Origin: Gigantopelta aegis
Taxonomy: Eukaryota > Mollusca > Gastropoda > Neomphalida > Peltospiridae
Direction of reading: 5' to 3'
Length of the DNA: 64,000 nt
Assembly (NCBI RefSeq): GCF_016097555.1
Contig: NC_054711.1
Location: 37,206,648-37,270,647, forward strand
Below, in pieces: positions 1 to 12,561 of the stretch. A model generated the notes under the pieces. It did not search any database and was not told the origin of the DNA. It saw nothing but the letters and a program-made list of their open reading frames with translations. The number at the start of each line of letters is the position of its first letter. The first letter of the stretch is position 1. Made by a program: the position numbers and the translations under genes.

Positions 1-429
1 TTTATAAAAAGATCTATCTATAGTAACAGTACTTGTTTTGTTTACATCAAACTATTTTTTGTAAACAAATTTATGCTAGTCTTGCATGCCGATTATTTAA
101 CGTTAAAATAAAAAATGAAGACATTGTGGTATACATGATTATAAGCGTAAGTGGCAGGCAAAACAAAAAACCTAATATTTTAAAAATAAACACCCCTCAA
201 CAATTTTACCTCCCCCCCCCCCCCACTCTCCTCAAAGAAAACCCCAGTAACAACAACAAATATGCCCCCAAATAAACAATAGCCTACAAAACAAGCCCAC
301 ACACCAGTACACACGCACAACCAAAAACATAACCCAGACGAACACGCATGTTTAAAAAAAAAGGTTTTATCTATGTACATATACCAGTGGCGTAGGAAGG
401 TGGCAATGCGGGTACGAGGGGCGCATGCA

Positions 430-512
<83 letters not shown>

Positions 513-1400
513 TTGTGCAAACTGTTAATAATTGCAGGTAGATAGTCGATCGTAACTATTAAATTACATATGAAATTGTGTCCTTTACACTATGTTCGTT
601 AGGCCTATAACTTGTCTGACAATGACACTGGACTCGCTGTTCCGATTTGTTTGCGTATTTTCACCAATAATGCATTTATTTGCATCGTCAGTATTCATTT
701 AAATTTAATATACGTCATGATGTACGATTTGTTACCTGTGTTTATTCCAATGAAAGATATGTGCATGTTTGCTCCCGAAACTGTCTTTATTACCGAGTTA
801 GAAAGTATAAACATTATCGTGAGGCGAGTAAGTGGATTTCTGTATCGTTAGTTTCATTATTATATTAAGGTGCCGTTTTAACGAGTCAATTATCAATAAG
901 CCACTTTTTCTTGTAAGTATTTCTGTTGAGCACAAAACAAATTGTACATTTTATTTTCTGTAAAAGGAGATTGCACACAATCTGACAAACAATAATAGTA
1001 ATAGAAAACTTTATTAACGTCAAAACATAAAAGAAGAAGTTGTCGACTTCTCCACAATTCAGTAGTAACAAAGGGCCTTTGTTGCAAGCGAATGGACGTG
1101 AACGCGCCGGAAATAATTTAGTGGCTGAATGGGACCGCTTAGCACTGTGCAAATGAAGGGCAGATAAGTATGTTGCTAATAGAGGCTATACCTGTTTAAA
1201 CGACCTAAGTAGCTACGTAGTAACTACTAGTGAATCAGTATACATATATAAAATTTGACGAGAAATGATTCATATCATCTGTGAATAATCGTTTCTAGGT
1301 TTATTTTAAATATACTCTGGTATACTCTGGCTTTCTTAAATGTGTATATCTCAACTTTAAAAAATAAATAAAATATTTATACTAAATTAAAGTTGTATAG
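1..1400. other. Intergenic AT-rich DNA, no gene seen
   Basis: No open frame here has coding character or splice context. The stretch holds a (CA)n/(TA)n microsatellite at about 421-510 and a short motif at 395-415 resembling the end of the hAT-like elements seen elsewhere in the window (a CAGTGGCG-type terminus). No partner terminus was found for it. Confidence 0.6.
421..510. repeat. (CA)n then (TA)n microsatellite
   Basis: Imperfect GCAC repeats run into a pure CA run and then a TA run. The cysteine/valine-rich open frame on the minus strand over this stretch is only the translation of the repeat. Confidence 0.95.
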
Positions 1401-1475
1401 TGAAGTGTGTTGAGATTATTTGCAAAATGTGTTCAACTAGACTTACCCCCCCCCCCTCACACACACACACACAAA

Positions 1476-1487
1476 CTCTCTCTCCCC

Positions 1488-1577
<90 letters not shown>
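1476..1577. repeat. (CT)n microsatellite
   Basis: Almost pure CT dinucleotides run directly into the 39-bp minisatellite. A second CT run at about 2196-2249 sits inside the array, so the array is split in two by a microsatellite. Confidence 0.95.
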
Positions 1578-1579
<2 letters not shown>

Positions 1580-1619
1580 TGTGTGTTTTTGTGTATCTCT
1601 ATGTCTCTATCTCTGTATC

Positions 1620-2195
1620 TCTGTGCAGCCTTGCACTGTGATAACTCGTTACTGTATCTCTGTGCAGCCCTACACTGTGATAACTCGTTACTGTATCTCT
1701 GTGCAGCCCTACACTGTGATAACTCGTTACTGTATCTCTGTGCAGCCCTACACTGTGTTAACTCGTTACTGTATCTCTGTGCAGCCCTACTCTGTGTTAA
1801 CTCGTTACTGTATCTCTGTGCAGCCCTACTCTGTGTTAACTCGTTACTGTATCTCTGTGCAGCCCTACTCTGTGATAACTCGTTACTGTATCTCTGTGCA
1901 GCCCTACACTGTGATAACACGTTACTGTATCTCTGTGCAGCCCTACACTGTGATAACTCGTTACTGTATCTCTGTGTAGCCCTACACTGTGTTAACTCGT
2001 TACTGTATCTCTGTGCAGCCCTACTCTGTGTTAACTCATTACTGTATCTCTGTGCAGCCCTACTCTGTGTTAACTCGTTACTGTATCTCTGTGCAGCCCT
2101 ACACTGTCATAACACGTTACTGTATCTCTGTGCAGCCCTACACTGTGATAACTCGTTACTGTATCTCTGTGTAGCCCTACACTGTGTTAACTCGT

Positions 2196-2252
<57 letters not shown>

Positions 2253-2580
2253 TCTTTGTGTATCTCTATGTCTCTATCTCTGTGCAGCCCTGCACTGTGA
2301 TAACTCGTTACTGTATCTCTGTGCAGCCCTACACTGTGATAACTCGTTACTGTATCTCTGTGCAGCCATACACTGTGTTAACTCGTTACTGTATCTCTGT
2401 GCAGCCATACACTGTGTAAACTCGTTACTGTATCTCTGTACAGCCCTACACTGTGATAACTCATTACTGCATCTCTGTGCAGCCCTACACTGTGTTAACT
2501 CGTTACTGTATCTCTGTGCAGCCCTACACTGTGATAACTCATTACTGTATCTCTGTGCAGCACTACACTGTGTTAACTCT
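1620..2580. repeat. 39-bp minisatellite, first copy of the module
   Basis: About 22 copies of a 39-bp unit starting CTGTGCAGCCCTACACTGTG, interrupted by a (CT)n run. Variation is concentrated at a few positions (CACTGTG/CTCTGTG, GATAACTC/GTTAACTC). Because 39 is divisible by three, long frames stay open on both strands, but they translate only the repeat. The same unit and the same downstream flank recur at 13378-14260. Confidence 0.95.
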
Positions 2581-3020
2581 TTGATCATACCCTTGATAGT
2601 CGTAAATAATTTGAGACGTACCATGCATAGGCTAGGAACGGGCGTGGGGTCACATCAAAAATTTATAAAAACGTGTCATGTTTCTTTATTTAAAGGTGTC
2701 CTTTGTATCTTGCTAAAGAAATTCCTATTACTCTGACCTGAGTCTTTCTATACATACGCCCCCCCCCCCCCCCCCCCCCCGTTAGTTTAGGTTTTGGACG
2801 TCATTGACTGACAGTGTTCTTCGCTGTTTGAAGTTTGAGTATTGCATGCCTGTGTGAAGATAACACACATACTTGTCACGAGATTTTGTCTGATTTGTCT
2901 GATTACTTTGTGTTACGCATAGCCGATTTTAAATACGGTGTAGGGGGAAGTCTTCCGTCTGCGTGTAAATGAACAATTATAAAGATTGCTACATATATGT
3001 GTGTACCTACAACTTTTTTT
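2580..3020. repeat. Flank of the 39-bp module, duplicated at 13.8 kb
   Basis: Single-copy-looking sequence after the array, including a poly-C run at about 2759-2780, matches 13812-14260 with many substitutions and small indels. Array plus flank therefore behave as one dispersed unit of at least 1.4 kb. Confidence 0.8.
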
Positions 3021-4250
3021 TTTTTTTTTAAATAATTTTATATATCTATATATCATGTTAATATACAGGCGCACTATAGTCCAGTCAATGTATGGTTTGA
3101 CCCAAAACAAATGAGAACAGAAATGTTTGGTTTTTGTTGGGGGTTTTTGTATTAAAATATGCATTCTATTTTTCTCTCAAAACTGTGTGCTAAATATGGT
3201 TATTAGGAGGTAAAAAGTTGAAATAAGTAATAAAATTCAGGATTTTAATTTTTTTTATTTCTTCTTCTTTTTTTTGTGTTACTAATTAAAGGGAATACAA
3301 ATAAAAGTAAACTGTTGTTTCTGATGAGCATCAGTAATAAAATTCGAGGAGTTGGGGCAGAAATGCATGTTTTTAACAAAATTTAACATATATACTACTC
3401 AAACGAATTTAAGGGTCAGACGATATTTTCGACATTATTTTCTGAATGTCAATTATATTAGCTAGACCATAATGTCACGCATGGTATTGTTCCAGGCCTT
3501 TCCCCAGGATTTTTTTAAGGCGCTTACATATTTAGCATCATTATAACACAAAAATCAAGCCAAAAGAAGTGGGGTAGTGAGTTGAAAACAGTTAAGTGTT
3601 TGTCTTCAATCCATCAAATCATGTTGGGGTTGTTTTTGTGTGGGAGGAGGGGGGGGGGGGGGGGCTTTTTTCTAAAAAAAACCCCATCAATTCCCCACCC
3701 CCAACAACTTCATAATTTGCGTCATGTTGTTGTTGATTTCAGCGTCGTGTTAAATGCTTGTTGTGATTTCTGCTTGTAAAATACCTAAGTTAAGAATGCT
3801 GACTTCACAGTATATTTCATTTATAAAAAAAACTACCAAAAAACCCCCAAAACGTTAATAAAATAAAATTTTACTTTAAAAACAAAATCCAGCTAACTTA
3901 TTAAATGTCATCTCACAGTTTAACAAATATATATCTAGCATTATCTAACAAATATGATTATTGTAAACTAATTCAGTGTACGTTTAACTGCAATTTGTAT
4001 AAATACTGCATGCACATTTCCCGCGATCGCGATCTCAGTGCGTGCTCTCGACCATAGGTACAAAATTAACAAAGACAAAGGAAATAACGAAACTGCAGTT
4101 AGGTATTCATTGATGCAAACAACTATTGTTTTTCTACACATTTACATCAAGATTTACTCCTGTGTAATCGTATTGTTCATGTCCGCAACGATATCTCTTG
4201 ACACGTGGGTGTCAGCTGACTGAAGCGTGACGTATATTACGCCGAGAGCT
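3020..4250. other. No gene or recognised repeat
   Basis: AT-rich sequence with short homopolymers, including poly-G near 3650. No frame with convincing coding character or splice partners was seen. Confidence 0.5.
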
Positions 4251-4253
4251 TTC

Positions 4254-4392
4254 CTCAGTTCAGCCAACAAACGTTTTTTCCTAACGTTCGCGAACTACTT
4301 GATTGGTGTCCGTCGTGTCCATTTGGTTTAACGTGAAGCGCACAAAACAGTGTAGCGAACGTTTTGTTTCCGCTCGGTCTGGCTGAACTCAG
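4254..4392. mobile_element. Short inverted-repeat element (MITE-like)
   Basis: The ends CTCAGTTCAGCCA (4254-4266) and TGGCTGAACTCAG (4380-4392) are near-perfect inverted repeats. Further inside, AACGTTCGCGAAC and GTAGCGAACGTT also face each other. Size is about 139 bp. No coding capacity and no clear target duplication. Confidence 0.6.
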
Positions 4393-4667
4393 CCCTTGGG
4401 ATAGCCGACATGTCGTTCGGCCCTGAACTGGCATGTGTATTCAAATTGACATGCATTGTCGGTTTGTTTTTATTACTTTGGTTCAAAGACTTTACAAAAT
4501 TAAAATAGCAAGTTACATATCTTCCAGACATTGAATCGCCGTCACATTGCTGTCATACATGTCGAATGCATGCGTTAAAATTAATAACCATGATTATTAA
4601 AATTAGCAAACATCATAAGGCATACGAGTAGTACCCAGGCCTGCCGGGCGCCATGACCTACTTTACG

Positions 4668-4753
4668 TGACCTTGACCTTGATGACGTCACGACCGTGAC
4701 CTCGTCCTACTGGCCATGACCTACTTAGACTGGCCTTGACCTTGATGACGTCA
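4668..4753 (+). promoter_or_regulatory. CRE plus ERR/SF-1-type half-site composites
   Basis: TGACCTTGACCTTGA (4668-4682) abuts the palindrome TGACGTCA (4683-4690). TGACCTTGA (4737-4745) abuts TGACGTCA (4746-4753). TGACGTCA is the classical cAMP-response element. TCAAGGTCA, the reverse complement of TGACCTTGA, is the extended half-site bound by orphan nuclear receptors of the SF-1/ERR type. Function is inferred from the motifs only. Confidence 0.5.
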
Positions 4754-4912
4754 CGGACTACTGTGCCGTGTGCAACGTCCTACTGGCCCTGACCTACTTA
4801 GACTAACCGTGACCTACTTAGACTGGCCTACTGTACCGTGTGCAACGTCCTACTGACCCGGCCCTGACCTACTTAGACCGGCCCCTGACCTACTTAGACT
4901 AACACGAAAGAG

Positions 4913-4921
4913 TATAAAAAG
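4913..4921 (+). promoter_or_regulatory. TATA box of the left TIR, reading inward
   Basis: TATAAAAAG lies in the inner TIR and mirrors the promoter of the BIR gene at the other end. Downstream, AATAGTAAGT at 5082-5091 could be a splice donor (GTAAGT at 5086). No convincing open frame follows; only a 95-codon frame at 5401-5688. Confidence 0.5.
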
Positions 4922-5099
4922 GCTAGATACGGTTTCATTATCATTCGCTCGCCGAAAACGACCACATCTACTACGTCATTGTTATTCGTTTGAGATATTT
5001 CGTCATTGTTAGAAGAAGATTCATTTGGATCATTGTGAGAGATTTTGTCACTGTTGGAAATCGACTGGATCAAGACTTGAAAATAGTAAGTTAATTTTC

Positions 5100-7110
5100 T
5101 TATACTGATTTAGTTTGAAGATCTATGTGTTTGCAGTGGTGGACAACGTTTTAACAAATGATACTTTTTGAAAATCGTTCTTTCTTCAAACACGGTGAAA
5201 TAAATAACAAATTGACATTGAAAGTGTTCTAAAAACGGAAGCAGTTGTTCTTGTATGCAACGTCATTCAAAAACTGACGTCATTCAAACATTATAAACGT
5301 GTTATACTCTCACCCCTGTTGAGTCGTTGTCTCTATTAAGTCGTGTCATTTCACCTCTTTTTAAAGTACCTACCGTTTGTTTACGTTCTAAGTCTGTAAG
5401 ATGTGTAGACAGTCAAATAGCTACGAAATTTTTATGTATATCCAATTATTTGTTACCTTAAAAAATAGCTTTTTTTTGTACACAGGAACCAAAATAGGTC
5501 AAAAACACATGACCCGTATGACAATTAAAACATTTGTAGTTTTCGTAATTTATGGCGATCATGCCCAAAATATCTATCGAAGTGTCGTCTGCATGTTTAT
5601 TTTTTACGCATTAGTGAGTGACGTCAGTAAAAATGTAAGGTCACACGTCAATCGTTTTTTCATGCAAGCAAATAAGGGCGCTAACTAAACGTAAACTAAG
5701 ATGTAGATCAATACAATTAGAAATAATCAAACCTATTTAAAAAAAACAAAAAATAATTTTGTCCCACCTTATCTTGCAAGCAATATTTTTTAAACACCAT
5801 GTAGCAATCTGCTGACCGCTAAATCAATCATGTTTTTTCATAAAAACAGGTTTTTTTTATTGATTTCTTTAAGATATAAATTCAACCAAGCAAATTGCAG
5901 CTATATACTTTGTTTTTATAACGTTTTACGCTTCTATTCTTGAACATAGTAAATAACACGAATCGTGTTTTTTTTCGTTTAGTGGGCGGGGGTAGACCGA
6001 TTGTAAGCACGTGTGTACTTTTGATTACATCAAATATGTATATTTTTCTGCATTGTTGGTTCAAGTAACAATTAAATTTGATTAATAATTATAATAAATT
6101 TACAAAGCAGTTTAAAAATAGATTAATACAATTATTAAGTACCTTGACTTATCAGGGTCCCATGCTAAAATGGTATTCGATACTGATAAGACAACACCGT
6201 TTACGTGTCAGTTGAATACTTCAACAAAATAATTTAAAGTTAACATATAAACATGGGATAATGATCGAACACAAAATGATAGTGAGCGCAATGACTGTCA
6301 ACGTCATTCAGTACTTCGACAGCACCCCTCTGGTTGCACACCCCAGGGATCCGTCTCTGACTGCTATCAGTGCTAAGCGTGTCACATGTTATACTTTGTA
6401 ACAGTTCATTGAAACAATCCCCTTTCATAGTGTTCATATAAAAAAAATGTTTTACATTCAATAGATTGTGATATTGAAATAAAAGAATGACAAGCAATAT
6501 TAATAATTTAAAATATCAATTTAAAATATATACTCAAGACTAGTGTTTTTTTAAGGTGTAATATATGAAATATTTAAAATTATTATTACTGATGTCGATG
6601 ACGTTAACACACACGTATAGTTCAGGTGACAATGTAAATAAGCACGTATATAAATATTAACCTTGTGATCGGAAATTTCTAAGCAATTGCTCGTCACACA
6701 AATAAACATGTATATCTGACAGATATCTGTATTTACACTATCGCATGAACATAATGTACTATTTTATGCGAAACAACACTAGGTCTGATGTATGACAACA
6801 CCTTTGACCTAATCTAAAAACGTATCTCTGCACACTACGAGCCAGTAGGGGTGCCAATGGGTTATTTTTAAATGTTACAAAAATAATTCCTGGTAACTCA
6901 GTGTTCTCTTGCTGTGCGGTAGGTCTGGGATCGATCCCCGTCGGTGGCCCATTAAGCTATAGCCAACTAGTGTATTATGTCTGGTATATCAAAGATCGTG
7001 GTATGTTCTGTCTTGTACACACAGCTCTTGCTACTATAAAGTAGCGGTAGTAATATCCAATCACAAATCTAGTCATAGAGTAAAAAACACAAAAAACAAA
7101 CGCAATGTTT
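5100..7110. other. Gene-poor left half of the virus-like element
   Basis: AT-rich sequence with no convincing gene. The 95-codon frame at 5401-5688 has no recognisable domain. A SINE remnant lies at about 6895-7060. Confidence 0.5.
6895..7060 (+). mobile_element. tRNA-headed SINE fragment (type A)
   Basis: Contains the B-box-like GGTCTGGGATCGATCCCCG followed by the conserved body (CCATTAAGCTATAGCC, then TCAAAGATCGTGGTATG). It is degenerate and truncated at both ends compared with the copies at 12028 and 47105. Confidence 0.7.
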
Positions 7111-7120
7111 TGGTTTTTCA

Positions 7121-7126
7121 TTTATT
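7121..7126 (-). terminator. Polyadenylation signal of the ATPase gene
   Basis: TTTATT on the plus strand is AATAAA on the minus strand, about 95 bases past the ATPase stop codon. Confidence 0.5.
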
Positions 7127-7217
7127 TCTAAATTACAAATCACTGACACATATAAAATGGACACACACTGGGTTACATCGAGAGGCCTTAAGGGCGACAT
7201 GTGAATAATATGAGTGT

Positions 7218-8714
<1,497 letters not shown>

Positions 8715-8772
8715 GATGTTGATTGTTGAAGTGATCGACGTGAACTGGCGATGTTGAAACTGCCATGCCCCC

Positions 8773-8780
8773 TTTTATAG
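8773..8780 (-). promoter_or_regulatory. TATA box of the ATPase gene
   Basis: CTTTTATA on the plus strand reads TATAAAAG on the minus strand, about 60 bp upstream of the ATG at 8714. It lies at the 3' end of the preceding gene. Confidence 0.6.
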
Positions 8781-8785
8781 CCTTC

Positions 8786-9121
8786 TCAGAAATGCTTCTG
8801 CCGTTTCGGGGCTTTCCAACCCATACCACTTTGTTGTTGTTGTTGTTGTTTCCGTTTCTGCTCGGCCTTGGCTTGCTCTACCACTTGCTGTGTTGGGGAG
8901 ACCATGACGACTTTGGGTGTCGGGGACTTGTTCTGTTCCTCTTTTTCTTTTTTCCACGTGGGATCGTAGAGTTCTAGACATCGATCCACACTGTACATGA
9001 TCTGACTTTCCCCACCACGTTGCACTGGAAAATGAGGTTGAAGTTTACCTTCTGCCTGCAGTTTATAGAAACGGGTCCACTTATCCACGTCGGGTACATA
9101 TAACTTGTACTGGTCTGACAT
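8786..9121 (-). CDS. Small Q-rich protein of the virus-like element, function unknown
   Basis: 111 residues starting MSDQYKLYVPDVDKW. The N-terminal two thirds looks folded and mixed-charge (aromatic-rich start, then a FPVQRGGESQIMY segment). The tail is lysine/glutamine-rich with a short polyQ and ends KAPKRQKHF, a possible nuclear localisation signal. I do not recognise the family. A TATATAAG box lies about 55 bp upstream, and the ATPase ATG is 71 bp past the stop. The position between two element genes with no frame damage argues that it is real. Confidence 0.65.
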   Translation of the reverse strand: MSDQYKLYVPDVDKWTRFYKLQAEGKLQPHFPVQRGGESQIMYSVDRCLELYDPTWKKEKEEQNKSPTPKVVMVSPTQQVVEQAKAEQKRKQQQQQQSGMGWKAPKRQKHF

Positions 9122-9174
9122 GTTGCTCCTCTGAAAGTTCTACCTCAAATGACGAGTTTTCCAAAACTATTTTA

Positions 9175-9182
9175 CTTATATA
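9175..9182 (-). promoter_or_regulatory. TATA box of the small element gene
   Basis: CTTATATA on the plus strand reads TATATAAG on the minus strand, about 55 bp upstream of the ATG at 9121. Confidence 0.55.
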
Positions 9183-9404
9183 CCTTATGACGCATAAAGA
9201 TATGGTACAGGAATGTTTGAATGTGTGTGTGATACGTATGAGCAGTGTCCCTCCTCCCAAGCACACATCTCATCGTGTGAGCTCCCAAAAATAATCGTTA
9301 CCAAAATATTACCCTTTACCAGTGTTACTACCATAGGGACACGTCCAGAGACACACTCATGGACCCAGTACATAAATAAGAAAGCAAAACCTGTTATTCA
9401 CGGT

Positions 9405-9410
9405 TTTATT
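9405..9410 (-). terminator. Polyadenylation signal of the BIR gene
   Basis: TTTATT on the plus strand is AATAAA on the minus strand, about 45 bases past the BIR stop codon. Confidence 0.5.
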
Positions 9411-9455
9411 CACAACATACAACATGATAACATAGCACACAAGTGTCTAAAACAT

Positions 9456-10028
9456 TTAATGTCTGAACAGGTTGTTCACATAAGGACATCTTGGAGAGAG
9501 TCTGTAATGTTCCATCACTGGGTCGTCCATTCTCTGCCATCGGTAGGCGCGTAGTCCACAACAGTAACAGACGACGGCATCGTGGTCTCCCGTGTAGTAG
9601 AAACCGGCCTTGGCAAGTTCTTTTGGTTTTTGACGTAATTGTATGGGCCACCGAGCATACGTCAGCATCCGGGCATAGAAATGTCTCATTTCGGGACGAT
9701 GACAGAACAAGTAACGTCTCGAATAGCAGTCTTCCTCATCCCAGACAGCATCTGTGTCACGGGCGGCATCCGTCTGATCTGTGGCTTCTTTGATTTCACC
9801 ATCTTCAATTCCAACCCCAATTTTGCGTGTAGCATCCGCTTGATCCATGAACTGTTCTTCTTGTTTGCTAGTCACACATTTGATCGTATGTCTTTCTGAA
9901 CATTTGCAGACCAAGACGTCGTCCTCGTCGCTACTACTGCTACTAAGACTGATCGAATATCCCGATGCCATCTTCTTCGTTCCAGATAGAGTGCAACAAG
10001 CCACAAGAATGTCAGAATCATAAAACAC
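9456..10028 (-). CDS. BIR-domain (IAP-like) protein
   Basis: 190 residues from the first ATG; a second ATG (MASGYSIS) at 9971 is an equally good start. A serine run followed by acidic residues precedes a single C-terminal BIR domain. The domain shows RWPIQLRQKPKELAKAGF, then YTGDHDAVVCYCC, then W...DDPVMEH and C, which fits the BIR zinc pattern CX2C-X16-H-X6-C. BIR proteins bind caspases or regulators of cell death; baculoviruses and other large DNA viruses carry them to delay apoptosis. There is no RING finger, so E3 ligase activity is not expected. The gene lies directly inside the right TIR, whose TATA box at 10102-10110 would drive it, and an AATAAA follows. A role in survival of the infected cell is inference. 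Confidence 0.8.
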   Translation of the reverse strand: MFYDSDILVACCTLSGTKKMASGYSISLSSSSSDEDDVLVCKCSERHTIKCVTSKQEEQFMDQADATRKIGVGIEDGEIKEATDQTDAARDTDAVWDEEDCYSRRYLFCHRPEMRHFYARMLTYARWPIQLRQKPKELAKAGFYYTGDHDAVVCYCCGLRAYRWQRMDDPVMEHYRLSPRCPYVNNLFRH

Positions 10029-10101
10029 GTCTGTTCTCTAGTAAAACGAACGTATATCTGGTCGTTTTCGGCGAGCGAATGACAATGAAACCGTATCTAG
10101 C

Positions 10102-10110
10102 CTTTTTATA
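10102..10110 (-). promoter_or_regulatory. TATA box of the BIR gene in the right TIR
   Basis: CTTTTTATA on the plus strand reads TATAAAAAG on the minus strand, about 75 bp upstream of the ATG at 10028. It is identical to the box in the left TIR. Confidence 0.65.
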
Positions 10111-10271
10111 CTCTTTCGTGTTAGTCTAAGTAGGTCAGGGGCCGGTCTAAGTAGGTCAGGGGCCGGGGTCAGTAGGACGTTGCACACGGCACAGTAGGCC
10201 AGTCTAAGTAGGTCACGGTCAGTCTAAGTAGGTCGGGGCCAGTAGGACGTTGCACACGGTACAGTAGTCCG

Positions 10272-10361
10272 TGACGTCATCAAGGTCAGTCTAAGCAGGT
10301 CATGGCGCCCGGCAGGACGAGGTCACGTGACAAGGCCGTGACGTCATCAAGGTCAAGGTCA
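10272..10361 (-). promoter_or_regulatory. CRE plus ERR/SF-1-type composites in the right TIR
   Basis: TGACGTCA (10272-10279) abuts TCAAGGTCA (10280-10288). TGACGTCA (10339-10346) abuts TCAAGGTCAAGGTCA (10347-10361). The arrangement mirrors the left TIR. Confidence 0.5.
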
Positions 10362-10968
10362 CGGAAAGTAGGTCATGATTCTATACAGGCCTGCTTACTA
10401 CTCATACGCTGTATTCTGGATAACACCGTTTCTCGTTACCGGTCGCCAGATCGCTATTATGCTAATTGAATATTTGGTATTATTATGTTTGAGGTGTCGA
10501 ATAGATTATGTAACCGTTTGTTCACATCAGAAGATAGAAAATGACGTTACGGATCACAGCTCCATTGTTTTGTATACATGTTACAAATTAAGTCGACACG
10601 GTCCTGCAGTTAAGGCGCTTACCAGACACGAAGGCGCTTACTTGGCTGGCTAAGGGAGCACGAGCCGTGTCGGCTTATCGCTCTAGGGAAACCCCTGTGT
10701 TCCATTTTGACGAAAGTGGGTCTAAGCAACCCATAAATGAATTAAAATCCACTGTCATTGACACTGTCGACTAGTTCTAATGGCGAAAACATGATTACAT
10801 TTGCACGTAAATTAGGGCGAAAGCGAAAGATCTGCTAAGTGCCCATAACTTGCTTTTTCACAAAGCGCTTCATTTGCACGCTTTGCATGTGTATTCCATG
10901 TTCCCAATGCTGAATTTCCGTGTAATTGGAGCTTTATTTCGTGTACGGTGCACACTCCAAATTCGACA

Positions 10969-11789
10969 ATGGTACGACGTCAACTGACTATCGAAGATCG
11001 AGGAAGGGCTATTGCTTGGCTTCAGGATGGCAATACGCAAAGAAATGAAGCACTACAAATAGAGAGGACCGCTACATCACCAATATGGCTCTACGTCAAC
11101 GCACAACCACTGCACGCCGATTACGTGACAATCTGCGGACTGCGACTGGAACTCGAGTGTCTAATCAAACCATACGCAATCGTCTGAGAGCCAATAATCT
11201 ACGCTGCCGTCGCCAGGCTGTTCGACCACCACTCCTACCACGTCACAGAACGGCCAGACGTCACTGGTGTACACTTCATCTGCGGTGGCAACGTGTTCAG
11301 TGGAGTTTAGTGATGTTCACTGATGAGTCCAGGTTTAGTCTCCAGTCCAACGACGGTCGGGTTCGTGTCTACAGACGTCCTGAGGAGCGCTTCGTTGACG
11401 TTAACGTTAGACAACGTCACCGGTTCGGTGGTGGCAGCGTCATGGTGTGGGGCGGCATCTCTATCCACCACAGGACCCCCCTCTATGTGGTGGATGGCAA
11501 TCTGAATGGAATCCGCTATCTGAATGAGATTATCCGGCCGTTGGTTCTCCCAGACCTTCAGCAGATTGGCGGCGGGGCAGTTCTGCAGGATGACAATGCC
11601 AGATCCCACCGCGCCAGGGTGGTAACGGACTTTCTCAGACAACAAGTTATCGCCAGGATGGATCTGGGTCAACTTCTTATGGCAGAGTGGCAGGCCATTC
11701 CCCAAGAGTTCTTCAGTCGTCTGATCAAGAGCATGAGGCAACGATGTGTCGAGTGTATTCGCGCCAGGGGTGGATTCACACACTATTAA
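10969..11789 (+). pseudogene. Tc1/mariner-like transposase, internally deleted
   Basis: The start reads MVRRQLTIEDRGRAIAW, a Tc1-type N-terminal helix. A deletion with frameshift follows and the frame resumes at about 11085. The catalytic core shows FTDESRFSL (first Asp), FGGGSVMVWGGIS, and LQDDNARSHRA (second Asp). After ARMD the sequence jumps to GQLLMAEW, so the block with the third catalytic Glu (normally SPDLNPIEHLWD-like) is missing. The frame ends FTHY and a stop. This copy cannot transpose by itself. It lies about 560 bp right of the virus-like element and shows no link to it. Confidence 0.85.
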
Positions 11790-12027
11790 ACGAATGTTCT
11801 AATGTGTAAAATCCATGTTTGACGACCTTCAACTTTGACAGCATGTCATGTGACTTTCTTGTATACAGTGACGTTTATTTGTGTTTTTTTGTAAATATGG
11901 AACAATAAATTACATTTTTGGTGTAGTTTACATCATCAATCTAATACACTCTGAAACTTATTTGGTTATACATATTTTGAACAGAATCCCCAAATTTCTC
12001 ATATTTTACGCATTTATGACAACATTG

Positions 12028-12235
12028 GGGGCGAGACGTAGCCCAGTGGTAAAGCGCTCGCTTGATGAGCGGTCGGTTTGGGATCGATCCCCGTCAGTGG
12101 GCCCATTGGGCTATTTCTCGCTCCAACCAGTGCACAACAAGGGCCGTGGTGTGTGCGATCCTGTCTATGGGATGGTGTATATTAAAAAATCCGTGTTGCT
12201 AATCAAAAAAGAGTAGCCCATGTAGTGGCGATAGC
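12028..12235 (+). mobile_element. tRNA-headed SINE (type A), 5' part
   Basis: A-box region GTAGCCCAGTGGTAAAGCGC and B-box GGTTTGGGATCGATCCCCG are followed by the body up to GAGTAGCCCATGTAGTGGCG. The normal tail is absent and the sequence switches to a piece of the GGGGCCTAATTCAC element. Confidence 0.85.
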
Positions 12236-12291
12236 GATCTAGCAGTGCAATGCTAAATGACCTGCAAAGAGGATGTTTTGTTGTCTAACAG
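12236..12291 (+). mobile_element. Fragment of the GGGGCCTAATTCAC inverted-repeat element
   Basis: The stretch from GCGATCTAGCAGTGCAATGC to GTCTAACAGAGCC matches the reverse complement of the interior of the complete copy at 16014-16134. Confidence 0.65.
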
Positions 12292-12295
12292 AGCC

Positions 12296-12296
<1 letters not shown>

Positions 12297-12338
<42 letters not shown>

Positions 12339-12478
12339 CGTAGTAGTAGTAGTAGTAGTAGTAGCAGTAGTAGTAGAAGTAGTAGTAATAGTAGTAGTAG
12401 AAGTAGTAGTAGTAGTACAATTACAAGTAGTAGTAGTAGCAGTAGTAGTAGTAGTAGTTGTAGTAGTAGTACAATTAC

Positions 12479-12522
<44 letters not shown>

Positions 12523-12540
12523 CAATTACAAGTAGTAGTA
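12297..12540. repeat. (AGT)n array
   Basis: Imperfect AGT trinucleotides with embedded ACAATTACA units. The poly-serine frame here is only the repeat translated. Confidence 0.95.
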
Positions 12541-12561
12541 GTTTTTGTTTGTTTGTTTGTT

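Larger units (their letters stand above)
4621..4964 (+). repeat. Left terminal inverted repeat of the virus-like element
   Basis: Matches the reverse complement of 10059-10408 with small indels. The outer part contains two TGACCTTGA-TGACGTCA composites. The middle has five copies of TGACCTACTTAGAC. The inner part holds a TATA box and the sequence ending CGAAAACGACCA. Confidence 0.9.
10059..10408 (-). repeat. Right terminal inverted repeat of the virus-like element
   Basis: Reverse complement of the left TIR. It contains five GTCTAAGTAGGTCA-type repeats, two TGACGTCA palindromes each followed by TCAAGGTCA, and the TATA box of the BIR gene. Confidence 0.9.

Noticed and set aside
1387..2624. 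Long frames over the 1.6-2.6 kb minisatellite
   Set aside because: Same reason: a 39-bp unit plus CT runs, with mirror frames on both strands.
5401..5688. 95-codon rightward frame in the left half of the virus-like element
   Set aside because: AT-rich, no recognised motif. It follows the left promoter, so it cannot be excluded, but coding character is weak.
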